The notes under the pieces were generated by a model. It was not told the DNA's origin. It did no database searches and saw only the letters and a list, made by a program, of their open reading frames with translations. This document shows positions 38,201 through 44,657 of a stretch of 64,000 nucleotides of DNA, one piece after another. Position 1 is the first letter of the stretch, and every line of letters begins with the position of its first letter. Source of the stretch: Spirochaetota bacterium (GTDB lineage: Bacteria > Spirochaetota > Brachyspiria > Brachyspirales > JACRPF01); the NCBI GenBank assembly GCA_016214035.1, contig JACRPF010000018.1, positions 1 through 64,000 of the forward strand, written 5' to 3'. The translations under genes and the position numbers were made by a program.

Positions 38201-40080
38201 CGGCGCACCGACACCATTCCTTCGAACGCCACCGGTTTGCCGTTGATATCGCTCCCGTCGAAATTGACGAGTATCGTCTCGCCGGACTTGTACATATATT
38301 TGTCCGTCGTTAAGCTTATCGCGAACGCAGCCTGCGCCACTTTCACGGTAGCCGAGCCTTCTATCATGCGGCGTGAAGCATCTGTTACGCGTACTTCCAC
38401 GGAATAGTCGGCGTCATAGGGAAGGTCTTTCGCCGGGAAAGAGATGACACAATTACCTTTCGCATCGGTCTCTACCTTGCCTGTCTTGTAGAGCTGACCA
38501 TTTCTGCCGCGGTTGTATCCGTACTCATCATCGTAATAATACCAGGCGAACGGATAGCGATACCAGTACGGCACATACCGTTCGCTGATGTTCACGCGAT
38601 ACTCTATCTCGCCTTTCGTCACCGGCTGACCGAAGTAATATTGCACACCCACGTTAACTTCAATCGTATCGCCTTTCACGTACGATGCGCGCACCGGGGC
38701 TATTGTCATCTTGAACTCGGGCTTCTTGTATTCTTCAACGCGGAATGCCTGGGTGTCGCCGTAACCGCTGTTATAGCGCCCGCGTCCACGGTAGTAATAG
38801 CCGTACCGGTTGCCAAGTTCAGTGCCGTTGGTCAGATACAGTCGGTAGCGGTACCAGCCGAGCTCCGCGCCCTTCGGCAAAGACACCGCATCGGCAATGG
38901 TGCCGAACTCATTCATCGTAAGTTCTTTTTCGAAGACCTTCTTTGAGCCCGGTGTTTCGATGACAACCTTATACACGGTATCCTTCGGCAGCGCATATTC
39001 CATCGATGACTGCTGTTCGCGGAGGATTATCTTGAACTGCACCGTCTGTTCCGGACGATAAATGGGCCGGTCCGCATAGAAGTATGTTTTCAATCCGGTA
39101 TTATCACGATACCCGCCGGACACATCGACGAATGCGATATCATTTTCTTTTGAAACGATACAGGAGAAATGCTCGCCGTCCCGCCGCCGGTCTACCAGCA
39201 CAAGACCGTTCTGATCCGACGTCCCCTGCCCCGCGTACAGGCCGCTGGTGAATACGCGCACTTTTGCACCGCTTACCGGTTCGCCGGTGATCTTATCCAC
39301 GGCGAATAGAATACCGTGCGACAGGTCACCCTTTGATATCACACCGAGCCGGGAAACGGAGACGATGGTAGCCGACATGGCATCCTTCGCGCGCACCGCA
39401 ACTGCGTATAATCCCGCATCCAGTTTTCCCAGGGGCACGCTGCCGTAGTAATCCTTCCGTGACGGCTGATACTGCATCTTCCGCACCTGCCGCTCCTTGG
39501 TGAGCGGGAACGAGAACGGGTCTATCTCATTGAGCGGTGTTTTGACATCATCCGGCGGAATGCGGTATATCTCCACATCAACCACACCGGTATTCCGCGC
39601 ATTGATATTCACCGACACATCCTGTGCCGGTGTAAACGCGGTGTATGCGTACACCTCAAGCGTTATCTCAAGCGCATAATTATAATAACTCGCTATCGTT
39701 TCGATATTATCGCCGTCCGGATAGCGCTCCATGTATTTCTTACACCACGCGGCTACTTTGCCTTTGTCCTTATTGTATTCGTTATAATAGGTCCGATATG
39801 CCGCATTATAAAAAAGGCGTTCACCGTTCGGGCTCTGCGGATATTTCTTTACGAATGCGTTCAACTCGTTTTCAAACCCTTTATTATTGTTTATCAGTTC
39901 ATTGACGACGTCATACGCCTTCGTCTCTTCTTCGGTGGCATTATATGATGTCTTCTGGCGCTGCATTTGTACCGAAGCAGGTTTTGGTTCAGGGAAAAAA
40001 TCCACTTTCCCCGCACCGAACACCATACTGCCGAGTATCATGAGACCGAGTATGACATGGGCTGATCTTCTGAATATCAT
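35227..40080 (-). CDS. Bacterial alpha-2-macroglobulin with thioester motif
   Basis: 1,617 residues from the ATG at 40080, with AAGGAG six bases upstream and a signal peptide (IFRRSAHVILGLMILGSMVFG). No lipobox Cys is seen, unlike many bacterial members. Macroglobulin-type beta domains follow (PIYRPEQTVQFKI, KSGETILVNF, EVYRPGETATF). A low-complexity charged stretch near residue 890 (KKKDKNGSDDDSGG) probably serves as the protease-sensitive bait. Next is the A2M core (LREYFPDTAFWSPF). A thioester CVEQ in YPYGCVEQTMSRF near residue 1147 opens the thioester domain, and a receptor-like end completes the protein. It traps attacking proteases in the periplasm. The usual partner PbpC is not adjacent. 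Length matches the E. coli protein (about 1,650). Confidence 0.92.
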   Translation of the reverse strand: MIFRRSAHVILGLMILGSMVFGAGKVDFFPEPKPASVQMQRQKTSYNATEEETKAYDVVNELINNNKGFENELNAFVKKYPQSPNGERLFYNAAYRTYYNEYNKDKGKVAAWCKKYMERYPDGDNIETIASYYNYALEITLEVYAYTAFTPAQDVSVNINARNTGVVDVEIYRIPPDDVKTPLNEIDPFSFPLTKERQVRKMQYQPSRKDYYGSVPLGKLDAGLYAVAVRAKDAMSATIVSVSRLGVISKGDLSHGILFAVDKITGEPVSGAKVRVFTSGLYAGQGTSDQNGLVLVDRRRDGEHFSCIVSKENDIAFVDVSGGYRDNTGLKTYFYADRPIYRPEQTVQFKIILREQQSSMEYALPKDTVYKVVIETPGSKKVFEKELTMNEFGTIADAVSLPKGAELGWYRYRLYLTNGTELGNRYGYYYRGRGRYNSGYGDTQAFRVEEYKKPEFKMTIAPVRASYVKGDTIEVNVGVQYYFGQPVTKGEIEYRVNISERYVPYWYRYPFAWYYYDDEYGYNRGRNGQLYKTGKVETDAKGNCVISFPAKDLPYDADYSVEVRVTDASRRMIEGSATVKVAQAAFAISLTTDKYMYKSGETILVNFDGSDINGKPVAFEGMVSVRRQDWSKDHEENEDLGKEKVKTEASGKGIYRFQPKKNGNYYFSFTAKDANGREVKAERSVYVADYSWHSFFNYSGVNVVFNKDSYEPGDSGTAMIQSPYASAYALITHEGEKLIDYRVVKLASSVGVVDFSVRDEHAPNFYYSVTMVRDNSIATKVLPVVVPPKKKFITVTITPDKEVYRPGETATFRIKTADGRGRAVDSEISIGLVDASLYYLQEEFVKDMRQSFYGKINNRVYTGNSFYAYHYGRRRSVSASKSAMGGSVRDEERSVAREMAAPSAAKKKDKNGSDDDSGGAPEKEPELREYFPDTAFWSPFVRTGANGMAVVAIKMPDTLTTWRTTVRAITKETAVGSGTKENITFKNLLCRLEVPRFITQDDTMIISGIAHNYLSGAKSVRGVLAADGVTLLGDPSQKVNIAPGGEYRYDWRITADKPGRAAFTLKTLTDEESDAMKLTIPVLAHGLERNDVQSFMLKAQSETVTKQMVFPASAIKETYELSISAGGSVSASMLDALPYLIGYPYGCVEQTMSRFLPDVIVGRTITKLKLPSPAILSNLPDMVDKGLARLYELQHGDGGWGWWNNDETHAYMTAYVMYGFSLTRAQYPVRSDVYDRGMRALIHLYEREKPGDTKAYMAHSIACLPQPDKKLIIKLYDDSKGLTTYARALLAMALMKVGERDRAGKLIALIKAKAAETESSCSFSGEGFYYSWQRNDLEVTTHVLHALAMYDPDDAMVPKIINWIMVRKQGNYWVSTKDTAKVVYAFAEYLERTGELAADYWYSVALNGNPVMQGNISAKSLHADKISVTISAEKLLPGSNSITVTKSGTGRLYLSCAAKYFNYEKVIAPTSKNIQIERSYQAVKITKDEQGTVLREERTPIIQGVTSGDEIEVTLTVSSPNTLEYIMIEDYIPAGCEIINRKSGRNWWSHEEFRDEKAVFFLTRFSGEKHIIQYRLRAEIPGTYESLPAVAVSMYFPDVYANTKSDRVSIREKVKRE

Positions 40081-40106
40081 GTGACGCTCCTTATTCGTAT
40101 GTATCC

Positions 40107-40135
40107 AGTATAACGGAATATAGGGAAAAAAGTAA
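40107..40135 (-). promoter_or_regulatory. Promoter for the alpha-2-macroglobulin gene
   Basis: Minus strand TTACTT (40130-40135), a 17-base spacer and TATACT (40107-40112), about 27 bases before the ATG. It is divergent from the toxin-antitoxin pair. Confidence 0.5.
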
Positions 40136-40199
40136 CTGTTCAGCTTGATTTTTTCTATGCACATGTTACATATATAATATATCGCTTTCGAGGTAACAG

Positions 40200-40421
40200 A
40201 TGAAAAACATGCAGCTAGTACTCGAAGAATTCGACGCATTACCAAAAGACGAACAACTCGAGTTCGAAGAAGAAATACACCGGCGGCGTATAGCAATGAG
40301 ACGAAGTGAAATCCGCAAGGAAAATATCGAACAATTATCCCGGATTCAGACGGGAGACAAAGTCACCGGGAGCGCAAGTGATCTTTTCAAGGCAATAGAT
40401 AATGCGTCTGATATGGAATAA
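40200..40421 (+). CDS. Antitoxin of a RelE-type module (predicted)
   Basis: 73 residues, acidic and helix-rich (EEFDALPKDEQLEFEEEIHRRR). The tail holds GDKVTGSASDLFKAID, the kind of disordered segment that wraps a toxin. GAGGT precedes the ATG. The last 20 bases overlap the start of the toxin gene, which is characteristic of co-translated toxin-antitoxin pairs. No DNA-binding fold was firmly recognised. Function is inferred mainly from the partner gene. Confidence 0.75.
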   Translation: MKNMQLVLEEFDALPKDEQLEFEEEIHRRRIAMRRSEIRKENIEQLSRIQTGDKVTGSASDLFKAIDNASDME

Positions 40422-40674
40422 TCGCTTTGTTTCGATATACAAGAAATGGGAACTGCGTCATCCAAACTTGAAGCCAAAAGCCCGCAATGCAATAGCACAG
40501 TTCGAGCAGGAACCGTTCCACCCGATACTCAAAACACATTCTCTCGTGGGAGAATTGGAAGGATTTTGGGCATTCAGCATTAATTATGAGTATCGCATTG
40601 TTTTCAGCTTCACCGACAGCAGCCGCTCGGAAGCTGTTTTACTCAACATCGGCACACACGACGAAGTATATTGA
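40402..40674 (+). CDS. RelE/YafQ/ParE-superfamily toxin (predicted mRNA interferase)
   Basis: 90 residues that fit the RelE fold: FVSIYKKWELRHPNLKPKARNAI, then FHPILKTHSLVGELEGFWAFSI, then YEYRIVFSF and LLNIGTHDEVY. The core Arg in EYRI and the final His/Tyr pair are the residues that RelE/YoeB-type toxins use to cut ribosome-bound mRNA. The start overlaps the antitoxin stop by 20 bases. The ClpX-like ATPase gene follows 86 bases later on the same strand. Confidence 0.85.
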   Translation: MRLIWNNRFVSIYKKWELRHPNLKPKARNAIAQFEQEPFHPILKTHSLVGELEGFWAFSINYEYRIVFSFTDSSRSEAVLLNIGTHDEVY

Positions 40675-40760
40675 TTTTTTTCCTCTTCACAAATCCCGGC
40701 AACATCCGATAATATACTGGACGGTACCGCCGCCGTTCAGAAAAGCACCGGGAGCATTCC

Positions 40761-42512
40761 ATGAGCATTGCCGAAGAGAGCAAAACCCAGGCATTTGACC
40801 GCTATTTCTCGGATATCGCAGCAATTGTATCCACACTTGAACGTATTGCATCTGTAAACGCCAGAAAACGTCCCGGAGCACAACAATCAGCGAGCACCAT
40901 AACGGATATCGCAGACAACGATATCCCGTTCGTCGATGAGCGCAGCGGTGCGCCTGAGGACATCGACACGCTCATTGCATCGCTTGAGCGCCAGATAGCA
41001 GGCCTGAACTCATATATAGCATACCGGTTCAACATCGACCGGCTTGTTGAAAAATATAACCTCAACCTCAAAGAACGTCTTATCATGTACGTCATGCTCG
41101 TGTCGTCGCTCTACGCCGAAGCAAACACGGTGCCGCTGCGCCGCATACTCGAACTGATAAGCATCAAGGGCGAACTGTATATCAGCAACTACCCCTATCT
41201 TTCGCCCACGGGAACGCTCATCGCCACCGGCGTGCTCACGATCATAAAAGAAATGCCCGGCATGGAAATATCGCCCGATATCATGCGCATGCACATCGCG
41301 TTCGCCGACGCAAAGATGCTTTTCGTGATGCTCGAGCAGGCGCCATGGGCGCATATCGAAAAGTCGCCCGACACGCCGCAGGAACGCCCCGCGGGTGCGA
41401 CAACCGGCGGGACATCTCCGTTCGAACGCATCATCGAATCGATAACACCCAAAGAAATAGTGCAGGAACTCGACCGCGTGGTCATCGGCCAGCAGCGGGC
41501 GAAACGCGTGCTTGCGGTGCAGTCGTATCTTCATTATCTCCGCGTGCGTAACAGCGAATCGGTTCCCCTGCGCTCGAACATCATGCTCATCGGCCCCACG
41601 GGTACCGGGAAGACCTTCCTCGCCAAAAAATTATCGCAGATACTCGCACTCCCCTTCGTCCGTGCCGATGTCACCACGCTTACGGAGACCGGCTATGTGG
41701 GCGACGACGTTGAAGTGGTGCTCTTCGACCTTTTCAAGCAGTCGCGCGGCGATATGAGCCTCGCCGAAAAAGGCATCGTATTCCTCGATGAGATAGACAA
41801 GATAGCCAAAGCCGACACGCATCAGTCCACCACGGGCAATCCGTCGGACAAGGCCGTCCAGGAAGCGCTTCTCTCCATGCTCAACGGCGAGAAGGTGCGC
41901 GTACCAGAGTCCGGCGACCGGCGTATGATGCATGCCGGTGAAGGACTGCTCATGAATACGCACAACATACTCTTCGTCTTCGGCGGTGCATTCGTGGGCC
42001 TCGAGGAGATAATCGCCAAACGCATTCAGGGCGATGCGACGCTCGGGTTCACCACATCGCTTGCGGCGTCGAAACGTGAACAGGAAGACATGCTCGCCAA
42101 AGTGGACATGAAGGACCTTGAAAAATACGGGATGATACCCGAGTTCCTCGGACGCATTCCCATCGTCGTGTCGCTCCACAAACTGAGCAAGGACGACATG
42201 GAAGCTATTCTCCTCAAAAGCATGGACTCACCGCTCGTAAAATACGGCGAGTTCTTCAAATCGCTCGGCAAACGTCTCGTGGTGAGCAGCGATGCCATGC
42301 GTGCCATCGTTGACCGCGCCTACGACATGGGCACCGGCGCCCGCGCGCTCAAAAGCGTCGTGGAGAACCTCATGATAGGCGTGCTCTACAACTGCGACGA
42401 CATCAAAGGACCGGCGATAAAGATAACCAAGAAGATGGTAGCGATGTCATTGGATGAACTTGACGCTGCTGCGACGGAAGTTCAACCGGTGGAAGTGAAG
42501 AAGCTGGCGTAG
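40761..42512 (+). CDS. ClpX-like AAA+ ATPase with a non-standard N-terminal domain
   Basis: 583 residues. The AAA+ core (about 225-565) is ClpX-like: Walker A GPTGTGKT near 278, pore loop TETGYVGDDVE, Walker B GIVFLDEIDKI, and GAFVGLEEII. MIPEFLGRIPI holds sensor and arginine-finger elements, and GTGARALKSVVE is sensor 2. The LGF in DATLGFTTSL sits where ClpX has its ClpP-docking LGF/IGF loop. The N-terminus differs: instead of the four-Cys zinc domain there are about 215 residues, including KERLIMYVMLVSSLYAEANTVPLRRILELISI, which looks helical and winged-helix-like. The RKH substrate loop reads GDRRMMHAG. It is probably an unfoldase, perhaps with ClpP, with different substrate choice. The TAG stop lies in the left end of the DUF559 element. 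Confidence 0.85.
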   Translation: MSIAEESKTQAFDRYFSDIAAIVSTLERIASVNARKRPGAQQSASTITDIADNDIPFVDERSGAPEDIDTLIASLERQIAGLNSYIAYRFNIDRLVEKYNLNLKERLIMYVMLVSSLYAEANTVPLRRILELISIKGELYISNYPYLSPTGTLIATGVLTIIKEMPGMEISPDIMRMHIAFADAKMLFVMLEQAPWAHIEKSPDTPQERPAGATTGGTSPFERIIESITPKEIVQELDRVVIGQQRAKRVLAVQSYLHYLRVRNSESVPLRSNIMLIGPTGTGKTFLAKKLSQILALPFVRADVTTLTETGYVGDDVEVVLFDLFKQSRGDMSLAEKGIVFLDEIDKIAKADTHQSTTGNPSDKAVQEALLSMLNGEKVRVPESGDRRMMHAGEGLLMNTHNILFVFGGAFVGLEEIIAKRIQGDATLGFTTSLAASKREQEDMLAKVDMKDLEKYGMIPEFLGRIPIVVSLHKLSKDDMEAILLKSMDSPLVKYGEFFKSLGKRLVVSSDAMRAIVDRAYDMGTGARALKSVVENLMIGVLYNCDDIKGPAIKITKKMVAMSLDELDAAATEVQPVEVKKLA

Positions 42513-42615
42513 CTCACTCACCCCCACTGGTCGGCGGCTACGCCATCCATGGCGCCGCCTCCTTCGCGACATCCTGTCGCATAACACCCCCTCTCTCGGA
42601 ATACGACAGAGGGGG
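42510..42615. repeat. Left end of the DUF559 element: terminal repeat plus three hairpins
   Basis: Terminal TAGCTCACTCACCCCC is followed by three hairpins. GGCGGC (42533-42538) pairs with GCCGCC (42554-42559) and encloses GCCAT/ATGGC. GCGACA (42566-42571) pairs with TGTCGC (42575-42580). CCCCCTCTCTC (42587-42597) pairs with GACAGAGGGGG (42605-42615) with one mismatch. Confidence 0.85.
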
Positions 42616-42978
42616 AGAACCGGTTTCTTTTTCAATTACTGCAAGTACTTCATTTACATTGTTTTGAACATCGTTGTTTGAAAATCGTAAAACACGCTTC
42701 CCCATCACAGATAGGATAACAGTTCTTGCATCATCGTATTCTTTCTGCTGCTCATGTATCTGCCCGTCGATTTCGATGCATAGCCCGGCTTCGGCGCAAT
42801 AAAAGTCTGCGATAAAACAACGCTGTTCACCGTCAAGCATGAAGCGGATAACATGCTGCCGGGTGAACTTCATTCCGTTCAATTTTCTGTTCCGTAAATG
42901 CTGCCACAGCATCTTTTCAGCTTCCGTCTGCCGCGCCCTCAGTCCCCGTGCTTCCGCCGTCGATTTTCTGATGAACAT
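42538..42978 (-). CDS. DUF559 / Vsr-like endonuclease
   Basis: 146 residues from the ATG at 42978 (AAGGAT upstream). The family pattern is complete: an N-terminal helix region with ARQTEAEKMLWQHLRNRKLNG, MKFTRQHVI, then the nuclease core FIADFYCAEAGLCIEIDGQIH. In this core Asp58, Glu69 and Asp71, followed by His75, suit a PD-(D/E)XK/Vsr-like metal site. The last 30 residues (SPPLSYSERGGVMRQDVAK) are translated from the hairpin repeat region rather than from the conserved domain. DUF559 proteins often carry such tails, as I recall. A DNA nick or cut is the expected activity; the biological role is unknown. It is the only gene within the inverted repeats. Confidence 0.88.
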   Translation of the reverse strand: MFIRKSTAEARGLRARQTEAEKMLWQHLRNRKLNGMKFTRQHVIRFMLDGEQRCFIADFYCAEAGLCIEIDGQIHEQQKEYDDARTVILSVMGKRVLRFSNNDVQNNVNEVLAVIEKETGSPPLSYSERGGVMRQDVAKEAAPWMA

Positions 42979-42994
42979 CCATTATCCTTGAATT

Positions 42995-43056
42995 CCCCCT
43001 CTCTCGTTTTTGAGAGAGGGGGTGCCGCGTATTCCGCGGCGGGGGTGAGTGAGCTA
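42995..43056. repeat. Right end of the DUF559 element: two hairpins plus terminal repeat
   Basis: A perfect 11-bp stem, CCCCCTCTCTC (42995-43005) with GAGAGAGGGGG (43012-43022), is followed by GCCGCG/CGCGGC (43024-43029 and 43035-43040). The inverted terminal copy GGGGGTGAGTGAGCTA (43041-43056) closes the element. The order is the mirror image of the left end. Confidence 0.9.
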
Positions 43057-43875
43057 ATTCGCACTCACCTTTATCGCATATGTTCCGAATTTATACAGCT
43101 CATAAAGTACACTTCTTAGTCCGGTGACAAATATATAGATTTTCGCAGTCTCGTTCGCAGTAAAGTTTGTGCCGACTGTAAATCCATTTGTTTCATATTT
43201 AGCGCCTGCATATGTAATTGATGCTGGAATTGCACCCCAATCATTGGTACAAGTTTCAATTGCTTGTTTATAAACGTAAACTTCTATATCAGCAGTTTTC
43301 CCATTGCTATTCGTCAATTCATCCCAGAATACGGTAAATGACTGCCCACTCGTTGCATTCAACCAGTACCACCTAACTGTATTACTATTGTCAATTGAAT
43401 CATTCACCCACGTATTTATATTTGTAATCTGATACGTCTTGAGAGAACCCTGCGCACATGCCGTCTGATCGCTTTCGTAATAGAATGAACTTGATTCTTT
43501 AAAAGCAACAGCTGTAGTAGTCACCTTATAATAATACATGCCTGGATACATCGACAAATACTCTGCTGTTCCAATTCCTTTATCTGAATAATCGTTACCA
43601 GTTGAACCGCTAAATCCATAAAAGCCTGAACCTAGTTGTCTACTTTTATATATAATGTAATACTTGTTTATTCAATCAACATCCTTTTCAATAAACTCCC
43701 ACCGTCCATTATCCCATTGTATGACAATCCTGTCCGAATACAGCCCCTGCGACGCGCTCACCGTCGTCGGCGGAAACACTTTCACATCAGGCCGTCCGGG
43801 CGCGAAGAGGCCGCAGGAGGTGATGAAGATGGACAAAATACCGACAAGCAGCATCGGGAATGAGGATAATTTCAT
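43054..43875 (-). pseudogene. Lipoprotein with fibronectin-III-like domain, interrupted by an in-frame TGA
   Basis: The reading frame begins at 43875 (MKLSSFPMLLVGILSIFITSC), a lipoprotein signal peptide with lipobox ITSC. It continues into SASQGLYSDRIVIQWDNG, the start of an FN3-like sandwich. It hits TGA at 43672-43674 and then goes on in the same frame for over 200 codons. The resumed part (INKYYIIYKSRQLGSGFYG, then PGMYYYKVT) is the rest of the same FN3-like domain, so this was one gene of about 273 codons. A beta-rich C-terminal domain follows (TVRWYWLNATSGQSF and VTGLRSVLYELYKFGTYAIKV). The part after the stop is clearly more AT-rich than its neighbours. Either a nonsense mutation or a base error explains it. 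Its stop codon is the TAG in the right end of the DUF559 element. Confidence 0.75.
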
Positions 43876-43953
43876 CGCAACGCACCGTTCCGTGACTGGA
43901 TTCAGTATACGACTGAGCGCGGGCGGGATGCGATGGCGGCTGATATATCTAGT

Positions 43954-43979
43954 GAACAAGGGGTCATGACCCCTTGTTC
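43954..43979. repeat. Perfect 26-bp palindrome
   Basis: GAACAAGGGGTCA is followed at once by its exact reverse complement, with no loop. It lies between the DUF3788 gene and the lipoprotein gene, both on the minus strand. No T-run follows, so it is a weak terminator candidate; an operator or a REP-like repeat are alternatives. Nothing else is seen in 43876-44052. Confidence 0.9.
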
Positions 43980-44052
43980 TCCGAGACGTTGTACAGACAT
44001 TTCATATACGCCCACAAGCTGGCTGAAGCAGCGACACAAGGACTGGAAGCAG

Positions 44053-44463
44053 TTACCCTCGCACTGCAATCAGCTTGCGGATGAACGTTTCCAATAATTG
44101 ATATTCTTTTTTACCGGTTACCGTGAACCGAATGGCATATCCTTCCGAATACTTTTTCGCCGCAGCAATCGTCCCGTGCAGCGCTTTCATGCTTATGTCA
44201 GTAAGGAATGCGTCCCGTTCCTGTTCACGTATCGCCATACTTGCGATGAATCCTTTGTAGAGCGGAATCACATACAGGAGCGCCTTCTTCCCATCGAATA
44301 TCTTCTGCATCCATCCGCTGCTCATGGCGAATATCCATTCCCGCGAGAATTTTTCTGTTACATCAATGATTTTCTGATAATACGCAAATAAACCGCCCAA
44401 TGCGGCATGAATAGTCTCATCGTTCGGTTTGCATTTGCGGTCAATAAACGGTCGTTCCTGCAT
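44053..44463 (-). CDS. DUF3788-family protein
   Basis: 136 residues from the ATG at 44463 (AGGAA eight bases upstream); a longer frame exists but lacks support. The sequence fits DUF3788: REWIFAMSSGWMQKIFDGKKALLYVIPLYKGFIASMAI followed by a helical KALHGTIAAAKKYSEG and a C-terminal strand AIRFTVTGKKEYQ. It is cytoplasmic and function is unknown. The family is a small stand-alone domain found in many Firmicutes and spirochaetes as I recall. It is divergent from the aldolase gene. Confidence 0.75.
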   Translation of the reverse strand: MQERPFIDRKCKPNDETIHAALGGLFAYYQKIIDVTEKFSREWIFAMSSGWMQKIFDGKKALLYVIPLYKGFIASMAIREQERDAFLTDISMKALHGTIAAAKKYSEGYAIRFTVTGKKEYQLLETFIRKLIAVRG

Positions 44464-44574
44464 CGTACTATTCCTTGAAGTATTCTTCGCATATCGAACA
44501 TCACCTGATGAGAGTATACGATGCTCCGCGTACCCCGTCAAATCGGCAGAATATATACTCAGCTCATTTTTTTC

Positions 44575-44601
44575 TTGACATTTTCACCCTCGCGTTATAA
44601 T
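44575..44601 (+). promoter_or_regulatory. Promoter for the class II aldolase gene
   Basis: TTGACA (44575-44580), a 15-base spacer and TATAAT (44596-44601), with TAATAT two bases on as an alternative that gives 17 bases. AAGGAG precedes the ATG at 44658. Confidence 0.65.
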
Positions 44602-44657
44602 ATGCTTGCGTTCCGATAACGAACAATTTCTTCATAGTAATATTTAAGGAGCAGCTC

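Larger units (their letters stand above)
42510..43056. mobile_element. DUF559 endonuclease gene bounded by inverted composite palindromic repeats
   Basis: A 547-base unit starts with TAGCTCACTCACCCCC (42510-42525) and ends with its perfect inverse (43041-43056). Inside each end is a second shared hairpin block built on CCCCCTCTCTC (42587-42615 and 42995-43022). The enclosed gene encodes a Vsr/DUF559-type nuclease. Both terminal TAG triplets serve as stop codons for the flanking convergent genes (the ClpX-like gene and the broken lipoprotein gene). No transposase, direct target duplication or attachment site is evident. Mobility is inferred from the symmetric ends and the gene type. Confidence 0.65.

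Noticed and set aside
43672-43674. Selenocysteine at the in-frame TGA of the lipoprotein gene
   Set aside because: No SECIS-like hairpin was evident just after the TGA, and the surrounding sequence is an ordinary FN3-like strand rather than a redox site. A nonsense change is simpler.
43954-43979. Terminator call for the 26-bp palindrome
   Set aside because: There is no loop and no T-run on either side, so it was listed as a palindrome only.
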